The position numbers and the translations under genes are program-made. From Ruminococcus sp. (GTDB taxonomy: Bacteria > Bacillota > Clostridia > Oscillospirales > Acutalibacteraceae), in the NCBI GenBank assembly GCA_017404665.1, contig JAFRBX010000030.1, positions 24,692 through 88,691 of the forward strand: DNA of 64,000 nt, read 5' to 3'. Within the stretch, counting starts at the first letter, position 1. The number at the start of each line of letters is the position of its first letter. Shown here one piece after another: positions 42,505 to 51,503 of the stretch. The notes beneath the pieces were generated by a model. It was not told where the DNA came from. It ran no database searches and was given only the letters and a program-made list of their open reading frames with translations.

Positions 42505-42681
42505 ATGTCAGAAGTAAGGCTCAAGGAAAACGAATCCTTAGAGAGCGCTCTTCGCCGCTTCAAGAAGCAGTGCGCGCGCGCCGGCGTCATCGCCGAGGTT
42601 CGTAAGAGAGAGGCTTACGAGAAGCCTTCTGTAAAGCGTAAGAAGAAGTCCGAGGCTGCTCGCAAGCGTAAGTACAGATAA
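42505..42681 (+). CDS. rpsU: 30S ribosomal protein S21
   Basis: The 58-residue protein ([20 protein letters not shown]... to [14 protein letters not shown]) is S21, a small basic protein at the 30S anti-Shine-Dalgarno region. The ATG lies 6 nt after GGGAGGG. It forms a single-gene unit with a perfect promoter and a strong terminator, consistent with high expression. Confidence 0.97.
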   Translation: MSEVRLKENESLESALRRFKKQCARAGVIAEVRKREAYEKPSVKRKKKSEAARKRKYR

Positions 42682-42691
42682 TCAACAAACG

Positions 42692-42720
42692 AACGGACAG
42701 GTTACCCCTGTCCGTTTTTT
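42692..42720 (+). terminator. Terminator of rpsU
   Basis: AACGGACAGG-TTAC-CCCTGTCCGTT stem followed by a T run (about 42715-42720). Confidence 0.9.
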
Positions 42721-42742
42721 GTACATTTATTGAGGTGTTATC

Positions 42743-43318
42743 TTGAAGAACGCATTACATAAACCGATTCTCCTTCTCCTGTGCGCTGTCCTCGTGTTTT
42801 CATTATGCCTGACCGGCTGTGACAGCAAGGAGCCGAATTTTCCTGTTGCGCTGTCCGATATGACCCGCAGCGCTTTCGAGCTGAATACCGACCAGCTCAA
42901 GGACAGCGACCTCGAACAGATTTATCAGGACATGCTTGACGGCGAGACCGTCAAACAGCTCAATGAATCCCAAGAGATCCGCTGTCTGCGCAAATCGGAC
43001 GACGGCTACCGTGTGATCTATACGGGCAACACCCGTGCGCTGGTGCTGCGCTTTGATAACGACGGCAGCTGGATCAGGACCGACAGGCTGCAAACGCTCT
43101 ACCGAATCGCGCCCACCCGCGGCAAGTTTGACGCGCTTGCGGTCGGCGATCCCGTTTCCAAGGTCCAGACAGCCGACCCCACCTGCTATTTCCCGTTCCT
43201 TGCCGACAAAACGAGCACTGATCTGGAAAGCAACCACTATACGGGCGACGGCTACCATACCCGTATCCTGTACGACGCGGATTTCAATATCATATCCGTG
43301 ACGTCGGAATTGATGTAA
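42743..43318 (+). CDS. Uncharacterised lipoprotein
   Basis: 191 residues, starting with TTG at 42743 (GAGGTG 5 nt before). The signal peptide ends in a good lipobox, LCLTGC (Cys at 26), so it should be anchored outside the cell membrane. The rest alternates short strands and turns (GYRVIYTGNTRALVLRFDND; FDALAVGDPVSKVQTADP), suggesting a small beta-rich or SmpA/BamE-like domain, though I cannot assign a family. It is followed 12 nt later by the M24 peptidase gene and may share its transcript. Confidence 0.75.
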   Translation: MKNALHKPILLLLCAVLVFSLCLTGCDSKEPNFPVALSDMTRSAFELNTDQLKDSDLEQIYQDMLDGETVKQLNESQEIRCLRKSDDGYRVIYTGNTRALVLRFDNDGSWIRTDRLQTLYRIAPTRGKFDALAVGDPVSKVQTADPTCYFPFLADKTSTDLESNHYTGDGYHTRILYDADFNIISVTSELM

Positions 43319-43330
43319 GGCGGTGAGAAA

Positions 43331-44395
43331 ATGTTAAAATTACAAGACCTGCGTGATTTCCTGCCCGACGACCGCTCTGCCGTTCTGGTGACAGGCGAGA
43401 TCAACCGCCGCTGGCTCAGCGGCTTTCCGGCATCCGACGGCGCTGTGGTGATCACAAAAACCCGCTCTGTGCTGATGATCGATTTCCGCTACTTTGAAGC
43501 GGCGCAGAAATCGGTGCAGCCGCCGATGGAGGTCGTTCGCTGTACCCGTCTGATCGACGATCTGAACCGTTTATTTCTGCAAGAGAATATTCAGTCCGTC
43601 TATATCGAGGACGAGACCGTCACCGTCGCGTATTGCAGCGAGCTGCAGGCGGCGCTGATCCCCGAGGTGCTGACCGAAGGACTCTCCGCACGGATCAACG
43701 AGCTCAGGCTCATCAAGTCGCCCGCCGAGACGGAAAAGATCATTACCGCCCAGCGCATTGCCGAGCGCGCCTATTATGAAGTGCTCAACATGCTGCGCCC
43801 CGGCGTCACCGAGCGCAGGATCGCGCTGGAATTAGAGCATCTGATCAAGCTCTACGGCGGCGAGCGCGTCGCGTTCGACCTGATCTGCATCACGGGTGAG
43901 AACACCTCCCTGCCGCACGGCGTACCCGGCGACAGAGTCGTCAAGGAGGGCGATTTCTTTACCTTCGATATCGGCGCGGTGTACGACGGCTACCACAGCG
44001 ATATGACCCGTACCGTCGCCGTGGGCAGCGCGTCGGATGAGATGCGCATGATCTATGATATCGTTCTGCAGGCGCATCTGAAGGGCGCCGACGCGGCTGT
44101 CGCGGGCAGTACCGCCGCTGATGTGGATATTGCCGCGCGCGACTATATTGAAAGCTGCGGCTACGGCGAGTATTTCGGCCACAGCACGGGTCACGGCGTC
44201 GGGCTGGAGATTCACGAAGCGCCCGCTGTGTACAAAACCAACCATACCGTCCTGCGCGACAATATGGTGATCACCGTCGAGCCCGGCATCTATCTGCCCG
44301 GCAAGTTTGGCGTCAGGATCGAGGATATGTACCTTGTCAAGGGCGCGCAGGCGGTCGATCTCGCCGAGATCCCAAAAGAGCTGACAATAATTTGA
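43331..44395 (+). CDS. M24 family Xaa-Pro aminopeptidase
   Basis: A 354-residue metallopeptidase of the pita-bread fold that removes an N-terminal residue preceding proline. It has an N-terminal creatinase-like domain (about 1-125) and the catalytic domain with the metal ligands in FDIGAVYDGYHSDMTRT (two Asp), GHSTGHGVGLEIHEAP (His), TVEPGIYLP (Glu) and GVRIED (Glu). The gene is complete. It is the usual neighbour upstream of efp in Firmicutes (yqhT-efp). Confidence 0.92.
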   Translation: MLKLQDLRDFLPDDRSAVLVTGEINRRWLSGFPASDGAVVITKTRSVLMIDFRYFEAAQKSVQPPMEVVRCTRLIDDLNRLFLQENIQSVYIEDETVTVAYCSELQAALIPEVLTEGLSARINELRLIKSPAETEKIITAQRIAERAYYEVLNMLRPGVTERRIALELEHLIKLYGGERVAFDLICITGENTSLPHGVPGDRVVKEGDFFTFDIGAVYDGYHSDMTRTVAVGSASDEMRMIYDIVLQAHLKGADAAVAGSTAADVDIAARDYIESCGYGEYFGHSTGHGVGLEIHEAPAVYKTNHTVLRDNMVITVEPGIYLPGKFGVRIEDMYLVKGAQAVDLAEIPKELTII

Positions 44396-44425
44396 TGTAA
44401 GCTCGAATATAATTCTTTGAAAGTA

Positions 44426-44454
44426 TTGATTTTTTCCCGCTTTCCCTGTATAAT
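44426..44454 (+). promoter_or_regulatory. Sigma-A promoter for efp
   Basis: TTGATT (44426-44431), 17 nt, TATAAT (44449-44454). Confidence 0.75.
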
Positions 44455-44511
44455 AATCAAGATAAGGTGCTCGCTGAGCGCTTAATGCTAAGATATTAGG
44501 AGGAAATGATT

Positions 44512-45069
44512 ATGATTTCTGCCGGCGATTTCAGAAACGGCGTAACCTTTGAAATGGATGGACAGGTTGTTTCCATCATCGAATTCCAGCATGTAAAGCC
44601 CGGCAAGGGCGCCGCCTTTGTCAGAACCAAGATCCGCAACGTCATCACCGGAGCTGTGGTTGAAAAGACCTTTAACCCCAACGATAAGTACCCCACCGCT
44701 TTCATCGACAGAAAGGATATGGAGTACAGCTACTCCGACGGCGATCTGTACTACTTCATGGATACCGAAACATGGGAGCAGATCCCGATCAATAAGTCTA
44801 TCCTCGGCGACAGCTTCAAGTTTGTCAAAGAAAACATGGTCTGCAAGGTGCTGTCCTACAAGGGCAACGTCTTCGGCGTAGAGCCGCCCAACTTTGTTGA
44901 GCTGCAGGTCACCCAGACCGATCCCGGCTTTGCCGGCAACACCGCCACCAACGCGACCAAGCCCGCTACCCTCGAGACCGGCGCCGAGATCAAGGTTCCG
45001 CTCTTCATCGAGGAAGGCGAAATGATCCAGATCGATACCCGCACCGGCGAGTATCTCGGCAGAGCATAA
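44512..45069 (+). CDS. efp: Elongation factor P
   Basis: EF-P rescues ribosomes stalled at polyproline. The 185-residue protein has three beta-barrel domains, beginning [14 protein letters not shown]. The loop [11 protein letters not shown] carries the lysine at the tip of domain I that is post-translationally modified in many bacteria. It ends [12 protein letters not shown]. The ATG at 44512 is 7 nt after AGGAGGA; the ATG at 44506 is too close to it. A CD1247-like gene follows 10 nt later. Confidence 0.97.
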   Translation: MISAGDFRNGVTFEMDGQVVSIIEFQHVKPGKGAAFVRTKIRNVITGAVVEKTFNPNDKYPTAFIDRKDMEYSYSDGDLYYFMDTETWEQIPINKSILGDSFKFVKENMVCKVLSYKGNVFGVEPPNFVELQVTQTDPGFAGNTATNATKPATLETGAEIKVPLFIEEGEMIQIDTRTGEYLGRA

Positions 45070-45079
45070 GGAGAATACT

Positions 45080-45547
45080 ATGAATCTGACTGAAAGAATC
45101 GCGTATATCCGCGGCCTTGCCGAAGGTCTCAAGCTCGACGAGAGCAAGGACGAGGTCAAGGTCTTGAGCGCCATCATCGACCTTCTGGAGGATATGGCAT
45201 ATGATGTTGTCGATATGGAAAACATCGTGGACGACGTCTGCAACCAGGTCGACGAGATCGACGGCGATCTTGCCGAGGTAGAGGAAGAGGTCTACGGCTG
45301 GGAAGAGGACGACGAATGGGACGAGGATGAAGACGAGGACGAAGACGACTTCGATCCCTTTGACGACGACGAGCCGTACTATGAGGTCACCTGCCCCGCG
45401 TGCGGCGAGACGACCATCGTTGACGAGGACGCGCTGATCGAGGGCGAGCTCGACTGCCCCTACTGCGGCGCTGAGATCGAGTTCGATTTCTCCGAGCTCA
45501 AGGACGACCTTGACGCGCTCGACGAAGCGGAAGAGGAAGACGAATAA
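45080..45547 (+). CDS. CD1247-like acidic zinc-ribbon protein
   Basis: 155 residues. The helical N-terminus (about 1-70, MNLTERIAYIRGLAEGLKLD) matches the CD1247 N-terminal domain found in Clostridia. A very acidic stretch follows (residues about 72-97, mostly Asp and Glu), then a zinc ribbon with CPACGE and CPYCGA. Function is unknown; acidic linker plus zinc ribbon suggests a nucleic-acid or transcription-machinery partner, which is only an inference. It is co-transcribed with efp and ends at a terminator. Confidence 0.8.
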   Translation: MNLTERIAYIRGLAEGLKLDESKDEVKVLSAIIDLLEDMAYDVVDMENIVDDVCNQVDEIDGDLAEVEEEVYGWEEDDEWDEDEDEDEDDFDPFDDDEPYYEVTCPACGETTIVDEDALIEGELDCPYCGAEIEFDFSELKDDLDALDEAEEEDE

Positions 45548-45563
45548 TCAACCATAATGCAAG

Positions 45564-45592
45564 GCGGTACGGCAGATGTCGTGCCGCTTTTT
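45564..45592 (+). terminator. Terminator of the efp unit
   Basis: GCGGTACG pairs with CGTGCCGC (one G-U), followed by TTTTTA. Confidence 0.8.
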
Positions 45593-45776
45593 ACTTTACA
45601 GGAAACTGCTCGTCTCCGTAAAGCAAAAAGATTTATAATCCCCGCTCAGTTGCACGCTGCGCGCACGAGCGATGGGTAAAGAGAAGCGTACGCGCTTGGT
45701 GCGCGCGCTTTCTTTCTTTGTCCGACTATCACCGATCACCTTTTTCGGCATACCATACGGTGAGGTGATATCCGTG

Positions 45777-46418
45777 ATGTGCCGCAAAAAACGCAGTCCC
45801 TTCCGCCGCAAGCTCCGCAAATACGCGATAATACTGTTATCGCTGTTGATTTTGCTGACCGTTTATTTTGAGATCGCTGTCAAGACCCAGCTGCGCGACA
45901 TCATCATCCGCGATATGCGGACGCTGTCCGAGCGGGCTGTCACGATGGCGGTGGATGATTATTTGGCGGAAAACAGCGAAAATAACAGGAAAACGTGTGA
46001 TATTACATATGACAACGGGTCTGTCGCTGCTGTCACGACCGACTCAGCCTACATCAATGCGGCAAAGACCGCTGTCACCGAACGCGCCCAGAGCTATATC
46101 GACGAGCTGTCGCGTACGCAGGGCATATCTGTGCGGCTGGGCAACTTTACAGGGCTGGTGTTCCTCTCGAACTTCGGTCCCGATATCACCTTTGCCGTCG
46201 ACAGCTCCAGCACGGTGTCCTGTGAGTTCCGGAGCAGCTTTGAGAGCGGCGGCGTCAACCAGACCGTCCATCATATCACGATCACTGTGTATGTCGATCT
46301 GCTGATTTACAGCCCCTTCCGCGTCGATGAGACCGTCAGCACCGAATCGACCTTCGAGATCGCCCAGACCGTCATCGTCGGCGCGGTGCCGTCCTACAGC
46401 GGGTTGGTATCTTATTAG
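45777..46418 (+). CDS. yunB: Sporulation protein YunB
   Basis: About 213 residues with one N-terminal membrane helix (AIILLSLLILLTVYFE) and an extracytoplasmic beta-rich domain. Family landmarks are LRDIIIRDMRTLSERAV, the central GPDITFAVDSSSTVSCEF, ESGGVNQTVHHITI and the end IAQTVIVGAVPSYSG. YunB is made in the mother cell and is required for efficient sporulation in Bacillus; its molecular role is unclear. ATG 45777 and GTG 45774 are both compatible with GAGGTG; the longer frame from 45672 lacks a ribosome site. The TAG stop opens repeat D6. Confidence 0.88.
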   Translation: MCRKKRSPFRRKLRKYAIILLSLLILLTVYFEIAVKTQLRDIIIRDMRTLSERAVTMAVDDYLAENSENNRKTCDITYDNGSVAAVTTDSAYINAAKTAVTERAQSYIDELSRTQGISVRLGNFTGLVFLSNFGPDITFAVDSSSTVSCEFRSSFESGGVNQTVHHITITVYVDLLIYSPFRVDETVSTESTFEIAQTVIVGAVPSYSGLVSY

Positions 46419-46462
46419 CGGCTGGTGGCTAGTGGTTAGCGGTTAGTGGCTAGTGGTTAGCG
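46416..46462. repeat. Family D repeat, copy D6
   Basis: TAGCGGCTGGTGGCTAGTGG-type units starting at the yunB stop codon. Confidence 0.75.
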
Positions 46463-46476
46463 CTGATCTATCGCAT

Positions 46477-46521
46477 GTCATTGCGCGGGCTTGACACGCG
46501 TGTCGAGCCCGCGGCAATCCC
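46477..46521. repeat. Family A repeat, copy A8
   Basis: GTCATTGCGCGGGCTTGACACGCG...GAGCCCGCGGCAATCC. This is the longer variant, with stem CGGGCT/AGCCCG and an ACACGCGTGT centre. Confidence 0.8.
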
Positions 46522-46568
46522 CCTGTCGTTAATACCGTTTGATATGATAGAAGTGTTCGGCTCCTCCG

Positions 46569-46611
46569 TGTGGGATTGCCACGGTCGCTCGGTCGCTCCC
46601 TCGCAATGACA
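46569..46611. repeat. Family A repeat, inverted copy A9
   Basis: GTGGGATTGCCACGGTCGCTCGG...CTCGCAATGAC, in the opposite orientation to A8, so the pair forms a large inverted repeat upstream of the miaB promoter. Confidence 0.8.
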
Positions 46612-46640
46612 GCTTTCCCCAATATTTTGCGCCAAAGTGC

Positions 46641-46669
46641 TTGCAACGGCGGATATCTTGTGTTATAAT
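46641..46669 (+). promoter_or_regulatory. Sigma-A promoter for miaB
   Basis: TTGCAA (46641-46646), 17 nt, TATAAT (46664-46669). Confidence 0.8.
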
Positions 46670-46734
46670 ACTACGGATAATAGGCTTATCATGCGCAGAT
46701 ATGCGCGTTACACAATGATCGGGAGGAATCCGGC

Positions 46735-48138
46735 TTGCATCAGACCTTGCAGATGTCCGACAGTCAAATTGAATATCTGAACCTGACCGCGGAGCTGATG
46801 AGCATCCGCAAGAGGGGAGAAGTGCCGCTCGCCTATGTGCGCACCTACGGCTGTCAGCAGAACGTCGCCGACAGCGAGCGCATCAAGGGCATGCTTAGCA
46901 GCGCAGGATACTCCTTCACCGAAACGCCCGAGGACGCGGATTTCATCCTGTTCAACACCTGCGCCGTGCGCGAGCACGCCGAGGACAGGGTGTTCGGCAA
47001 CGTCGGCGCGCTGAAAAACCTCAAGCGCCGCCATCCGCAGATCCTGATCGCCCTGTGCGGCTGTATGATGGAGCAGGAGCACGTCGCAAAGCGCATCCGC
47101 GACAGCTTTCCGTTCGTCGGGCTGGTCTTCGGCACCCACTGTATGCACGAGTTCCCCGAGCTGCTCTACAAGAGTCTTGTGGACGGCTCGCGCGTCTTTG
47201 TCCGCGACAACGACGACAACAATGTCTATGAGGGCATCCCCACCTGCCGCGACGGCAGATTCAAGGGCTGGCTGCCCATCATGTACGGCTGCGACAATTT
47301 CTGCACCTACTGCATCGTGCCGTATGTCCGCGGCAGAGAGCGCAGCCGACAGCCCGAGATCATCATCGCGGAAGCCAAGGAAATGATCTCACAGGGCTAC
47401 AAGGATATCACCCTTTTGGGACAGAACGTCAACAGCTACGGCAAGGGACTCGACCCGCGCCCGACCTTCGCGCAGCTGATCGGCGAGATCGACAAAATAC
47501 CGGGCGACTACTGGCTCCGCTTTATGACCTCGCACCCGAAGGACTGCACCCGCGAGCTGATCGACACCATCGCCGAGAGCGAGCATATCTCCCTGCATCT
47601 GCACCTGCCCTTCCAGTCGGGCTCGGACAGGATCCTGAAGGCGATGAACCGCCACTATGACCGCGCGAAATATCTCGATATCGTGAACTACGCCAAAGAA
47701 CGCATCCCCGACGTATCGCTGACGTCTGACGTCATCGTCGGCTTCCCCGGCGAAACGTATGAGGATTTTCAAGAGACCTTATCCCTGATCCGCGAGGTCG
47801 GCTTTACCTCGCTGTTCACCTTCATCTACTCGCCCCGCACAGGTACCCCCGCCGCAAAAATGGACGACCCCGTATCCGATGAGGAAAAGGGGCGATGGTT
47901 CCGCAAACTGCTCACTGTGCAGGAGGAGATCGCCGCTGAGCGATGCGCTTCACAGGTCGGCAGGGTCGAAAAGGTGCTGGTCGAAGAAAAGGCGAAAAAA
48001 GAAGGCAGATTATGCGGACGCACCTCGGGCAATATCATCGTCGAGTTTGACGGGGATGACAGCCTGATCGGCGACTTTCATAATGTAAAAATCACACAGG
48101 CGCGCAACTGGATCTTGACAGGAGAGCTGGCGGAATAA
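46735..48138 (+). CDS. miaB: tRNA-2-methylthio-N6-dimethylallyladenosine synthase
   Basis: MiaB is the radical SAM methylthiotransferase acting on i6A37 in tRNA, the product of MiaA. The 467-residue protein has the N-terminal methylthiotransferase domain with cysteines in TYGCQQNVADSERI, NTCAVREHA and ALCGCM. The radical SAM core is YGCDNFCTYCIVPYVRGRERS (shown in part), and a C-terminal TRAM domain is present. It begins with TTG at 46735, 8 nt after GGGAGG. The miaB-ylbF-mutS-mutL-miaA order brackets mismatch repair with both enzymes of the tRNA modification path. Confidence 0.96.
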   Translation: MHQTLQMSDSQIEYLNLTAELMSIRKRGEVPLAYVRTYGCQQNVADSERIKGMLSSAGYSFTETPEDADFILFNTCAVREHAEDRVFGNVGALKNLKRRHPQILIALCGCMMEQEHVAKRIRDSFPFVGLVFGTHCMHEFPELLYKSLVDGSRVFVRDNDDNNVYEGIPTCRDGRFKGWLPIMYGCDNFCTYCIVPYVRGRERSRQPEIIIAEAKEMISQGYKDITLLGQNVNSYGKGLDPRPTFAQLIGEIDKIPGDYWLRFMTSHPKDCTRELIDTIAESEHISLHLHLPFQSGSDRILKAMNRHYDRAKYLDIVNYAKERIPDVSLTSDVIVGFPGETYEDFQETLSLIREVGFTSLFTFIYSPRTGTPAAKMDDPVSDEEKGRWFRKLLTVQEEIAAERCASQVGRVEKVLVEEKAKKEGRLCGRTSGNIIVEFDGDDSLIGDFHNVKITQARNWILTGELAE

Positions 48139-48173
48139 ATAATTTGAATATTATTCTAAAGGAGAAATATAAA

Positions 48174-48581
48174 ATGACAGACGTAATTGCAATCGCAAGA
48201 CAGCTCGGACATGCTGTCCAGGCAACCGAAGAATATAAAAACATCACGGCGGCAAAGACCGCCGCTGACAGCGATGAAGGCTTACAGGCGCTGATCACCG
48301 AATTCAACATCAAGCGCGTCGCCATCAACGCCGAGGCGTGCAAGACCGACCGCGACGACGAGACCTTAAAGAAGCTCAACGAGGAGATGCGCACCGCGTA
48401 TTCCGACATTATGTCGAACGAGCACATGAAGGCGTATAACGACGCAAAGCAGGCGTTCGACAAGGTGCTGCAGCGCGTGCTGGCGATCGTTCAGCAGAGC
48501 GCCGACGGTCAGGATCCTGACACCACCGATTTTAGTGATGACTGCACCCACGACTGCTCCACCTGCGGCGGCTGCGGGTGA
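48174..48581 (+). CDS. YlbF/YmcA family regulator with a cysteine-rich tail
   Basis: 135 residues. The first 105 form the helical YlbF/YmcA domain (ARQLGHAVQATEEYKNI...AYNDAKQAFDKVLQRVL). In Bacillus, YlbF, YmcA and YaaT form a complex that affects RNase Y, competence and biofilm. The tail ends DDCTHDCSTCGGCG, with four cysteines that could hold a metal or an iron-sulfur cluster. It follows miaB, exactly where ymcA lies in Bacillus. The ATG at 48174 has AAAGGAG 9 nt before it. Confidence 0.85.
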   Translation: MTDVIAIARQLGHAVQATEEYKNITAAKTAADSDEGLQALITEFNIKRVAINAEACKTDRDDETLKKLNEEMRTAYSDIMSNEHMKAYNDAKQAFDKVLQRVLAIVQQSADGQDPDTTDFSDDCTHDCSTCGGCG

Positions 48582-48589
48582 TATCAATT

Positions 48590-48630
48590 GTCATTGCGAG
48601 GCTCCTTAAGGAGCCGTGGCAATCTCAACC
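48590..48630. repeat. Family A repeat, copy A10
   Basis: GTCATTGCGAGGCTCCTTAAGGAGCCGTGGCAATCTCAACC, stem GGCTCC/GGAGCC. Confidence 0.85.
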
Positions 48631-48696
48631 GAATTTCGCATGTTATAGCGTAGGTTTTAGCCTGTGGCTATAACGATCAAAAAAGGGGGTGAAAAC

Positions 48697-51300
48697 ATGG
48701 CGGAGTTATCTCCGATGATGAAGCAATATTTTGAGATAAAAGAAGCGAACAAGGACAGCATCCTGTTCTTCCGTCTCGGCGACTTCTACGAGATGTTCTA
48801 CGACGACGCCAAGCTCGCCTCCAAGGAGCTCGAGCTCACCCTGACAGGCCGCGACTGCGGTCAGGAGGAGCGCGCGCCGATGTGCGGCGTGCCTTTCCAT
48901 TCCGCTGAGTCTTACATCGCGCGGCTGGTTTCTAAGGGTTACAAGGTCGCCATCTGTGAGCAGACCGAGGATCCCAAAGCGGCAAAGGGGCTGGTGCGCC
49001 GCGATATCATCCGCGTTATCACCCCCGGCACCGTTATGGAGTCGAGCATGCTCGACGAGAGCGAGAACAACTACATCTGCTCGATGTATGCGGACAAAGC
49101 GTACACCGGCATTGTGTTCTGCGACATTTCCACGGGTCAGCTCTTTGTGTCCCATTTCAAAAGCGACCACAGCTTTTCTCAGCTCAAGGATCAGCTGACG
49201 TCCTACAGCCCCAAGGAGCTGCTGATCTGCGGCAAGCTCTCTAAGAACAAGGTGCTGCACCTGTTCATCAAAGAGAAGCTATCGAGCGCTTCCGTATCGC
49301 ATCCCGACGACAGCCGATGCGGTCTTTTGGATTGCACCGCCGTTGTCGAAAACCATTTCAGCAAGGAGAACACGGATAAGATATCCGGCATGAACGAGGT
49401 CGTCATCGCCCTCGGCGTGCTGATGTCTTACTTAAAGGATACCCAAAAAACCGGTCTCGAGCGCATCGACACCATCGAGTTCTACACACAGGACCAGTAC
49501 ATGAAGCTCGACTTCAACACCCGCCGCAATCTGGAGCTCACCCGCACCATGATCGCAAAGGAGAAGCGCCATTCCCTTCTGTGGGTGCTGGACAAGACCA
49601 AGACCGCTATGGGCAAGCGCCTGATGAAGTTCTGGGTCGAGCATCCGCTGATGAACATCACCGCGATCTTAAAGCGTCAGAACGCCGTCGCCGAGCTGTT
49701 CGGCGACACCGTGGGCAGATTGGAGCTTTCGGCGAATTTATCGGGCATTTTCGATATCGAGCGCCTGATGACCAAGATCGTCTACGGCTCCGCCAATGCG
49801 CGCGAGCTGCGCAGTCTGTGTCAGGCGTTGCAGAACCTCCCCGCGCTCAAAGCGGCGCTGCAGCCCTGCAAATCAAAGCTCCTGCATGAGCTCTTTACCG
49901 CCGTCGACCCGCTCGAAGATATCCGTGCGCTGATCGACGAGGCGATCGTGGACGATCCGCCGTTCTCTGTGCGCGAGGGCGGGCTGATCAAAGAGGGCTA
50001 TTCCGCTCCCTTAGACGAATTAAAGCGCGATATGACCGACTCCACCTCCCTGCTCGCCCGTATCGAAGCTGAGCAGAAGGAGCAGACCGGCATCCCGAAG
50101 CTGAAGGTCGGCTACAACCGCGTTTTCGGCTATTATATCGAGGTCACCAATTCCTACAAAAATCTGGTGCCCGACCATTACATCCGCAAGCAGACGCTCG
50201 CGAACTGTGAGCGTTACATAACCCCCGAACTGAAAGAATTGGAGAGCCGCATCCTCGGCGCGAAGGAACGCTCTGTCGCCATCGAATATGAGCTGTTCAG
50301 CAGCGTGCGCGAGCAGGTCGCGCTGAACCTCGACCGCATCGAGCGCACCGCGAAGGCGATCGCCGCTTTGGACGTGCTGGTATCGCTCTCGAACGTCGCC
50401 GCCGACAACCGCTATACCCGTCCCGAGATCTCTCAGAATTCGATTATCCGTCTCAAGGACAGCCGTCATCCCGTGGTCGAGACCCTGCTCAGCGACGCGA
50501 TGTTTGTCCCGAACGACGTCCTGCTCGACAATATCGACAACCGCATCGCGATCATCACGGGTCCCAACATGGCGGGCAAATCCACTTATATGCGGCAGGT
50601 CGCGCTGATCGTGCTGATGGCGCAGATGGGCTCCTTTGTCCCCGCGTCCTATGCCGAGATCGGGCTGTGCGACGCGATCTTCACCCGCGTCGGCGCGTCC
50701 GACGACCTCGCATCCGGTCAATCGACCTTTATGGTGGAGATGAACGAGGTCGCCAACATCGTGCAGAACGCTACCTCCAAAAGCCTTCTGATCCTTGACG
50801 AGATCGGCAGAGGCACCTCCACCTACGACGGCATGAGCATCGCCCGCGCGGTGCTGGAGCATGTCGCCGATAAAAAGAAATTAGGCGCCCGGGCGCTCTT
50901 TGCGACCCATTACCACGAGCTGACGGTGATGGAAGAGCTGCTCGACGGCGTGAAGAATTATAATATTGCCGTCAAAAAACGCGGCGACGAGATCACCTTT
51001 CTCAGGCGCATCGTGCCCGGCGGCGCGGATGAAAGCTACGGCGTCGAGGTCGCGAAGCTCGCCGGTATCCCCGACAGCATCATTGAGCGGGCAAAGGAGA
51101 TCTTGAAGGAGCTCAACACGAATGTCCCGCATGAAGCAAACGTTACGCATGTGCCCGCACAGGAGGAGAGCCTGCAGCTCAGCCTGATGCCCGACTCTTC
51201 CGGCATGATCGAAAAGAAGCTCAAAGCGCTGGACGTGAACACCCTCACGCCGATCGAAGCGATGAACATTTTGTATGAATTAAAGGGAATGGTGGAGTAA
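48697..51300 (+). CDS. mutS: DNA mismatch repair protein MutS
   Basis: MutS recognises mismatches and, with ATP, recruits MutL. The 867-residue protein has the mismatch-binding FYEMFYDDAKLASKEL (Phe wedge FxE), connector and lever domains, and the ABC ATPase with Walker A GPNMAGKSTYMRQ, Walker B and signature LLILDEIGRGTSTYDG, and ATHYHEL. The C-terminal dimerisation helix is present. The ATG at 48697 follows AGGGGGTG; upstream codons from 48664 lack a ribosome site. Confidence 0.98.
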   Translation: MAELSPMMKQYFEIKEANKDSILFFRLGDFYEMFYDDAKLASKELELTLTGRDCGQEERAPMCGVPFHSAESYIARLVSKGYKVAICEQTEDPKAAKGLVRRDIIRVITPGTVMESSMLDESENNYICSMYADKAYTGIVFCDISTGQLFVSHFKSDHSFSQLKDQLTSYSPKELLICGKLSKNKVLHLFIKEKLSSASVSHPDDSRCGLLDCTAVVENHFSKENTDKISGMNEVVIALGVLMSYLKDTQKTGLERIDTIEFYTQDQYMKLDFNTRRNLELTRTMIAKEKRHSLLWVLDKTKTAMGKRLMKFWVEHPLMNITAILKRQNAVAELFGDTVGRLELSANLSGIFDIERLMTKIVYGSANARELRSLCQALQNLPALKAALQPCKSKLLHELFTAVDPLEDIRALIDEAIVDDPPFSVREGGLIKEGYSAPLDELKRDMTDSTSLLARIEAEQKEQTGIPKLKVGYNRVFGYYIEVTNSYKNLVPDHYIRKQTLANCERYITPELKELESRILGAKERSVAIEYELFSSVREQVALNLDRIERTAKAIAALDVLVSLSNVAADNRYTRPEISQNSIIRLKDSRHPVVETLLSDAMFVPNDVLLDNIDNRIAIITGPNMAGKSTYMRQVALIVLMAQMGSFVPASYAEIGLCDAIFTRVGASDDLASGQSTFMVEMNEVANIVQNATSKSLLILDEIGRGTSTYDGMSIARAVLEHVADKKKLGARALFATHYHELTVMEELLDGVKNYNIAVKKRGDEITFLRRIVPGGADESYGVEVAKLAGIPDSIIERAKEILKELNTNVPHEANVTHVPAQEESLQLSLMPDSSGMIEKKLKALDVNTLTPIEAMNILYELKGMVE

Positions 51301-51303
51301 ATC

Positions 51304-51342
51304 GTCATTGCGAGGCTCCCTCAGGAGCCGTGGCAATCCCAC
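51304..51342. repeat. Family A repeat, copy A11
   Basis: GTCATTGCGAGGCTCCCTCAGGAGCCGTGGCAATCCCAC, stem GGCTCC/GGAGCC. Confidence 0.85.
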
Positions 51343-51360
51343 AAAGAGGAGCAGACAGAA

Positions 51361-51482
51361 TAGATAACAGTTAACAGATAATAGATAACAGTTGTGGGAG
51401 GGCTCCGCCCTCACCTGATTTATAATTGATCGAGCGAAGCGAGAATCCTTCACTGTTATCTGTTTTCTATTATCTATTATCT
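51361..51482. repeat. Family F inverted-repeat element, copy F2
   Basis: Left end TAGATAACAGTTAACAGATAATAG; right end CTGTTATCTG...CTATTATCTATTATCT. The middle has a GGGAGGGCTCCGCCCTC hairpin and GAGCGAAGCGAG. It lies between mutS and mutL. Confidence 0.8.
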
Positions 51483-51503
51483 AAAAAGAAAGGAGGTATC
51501 GCC

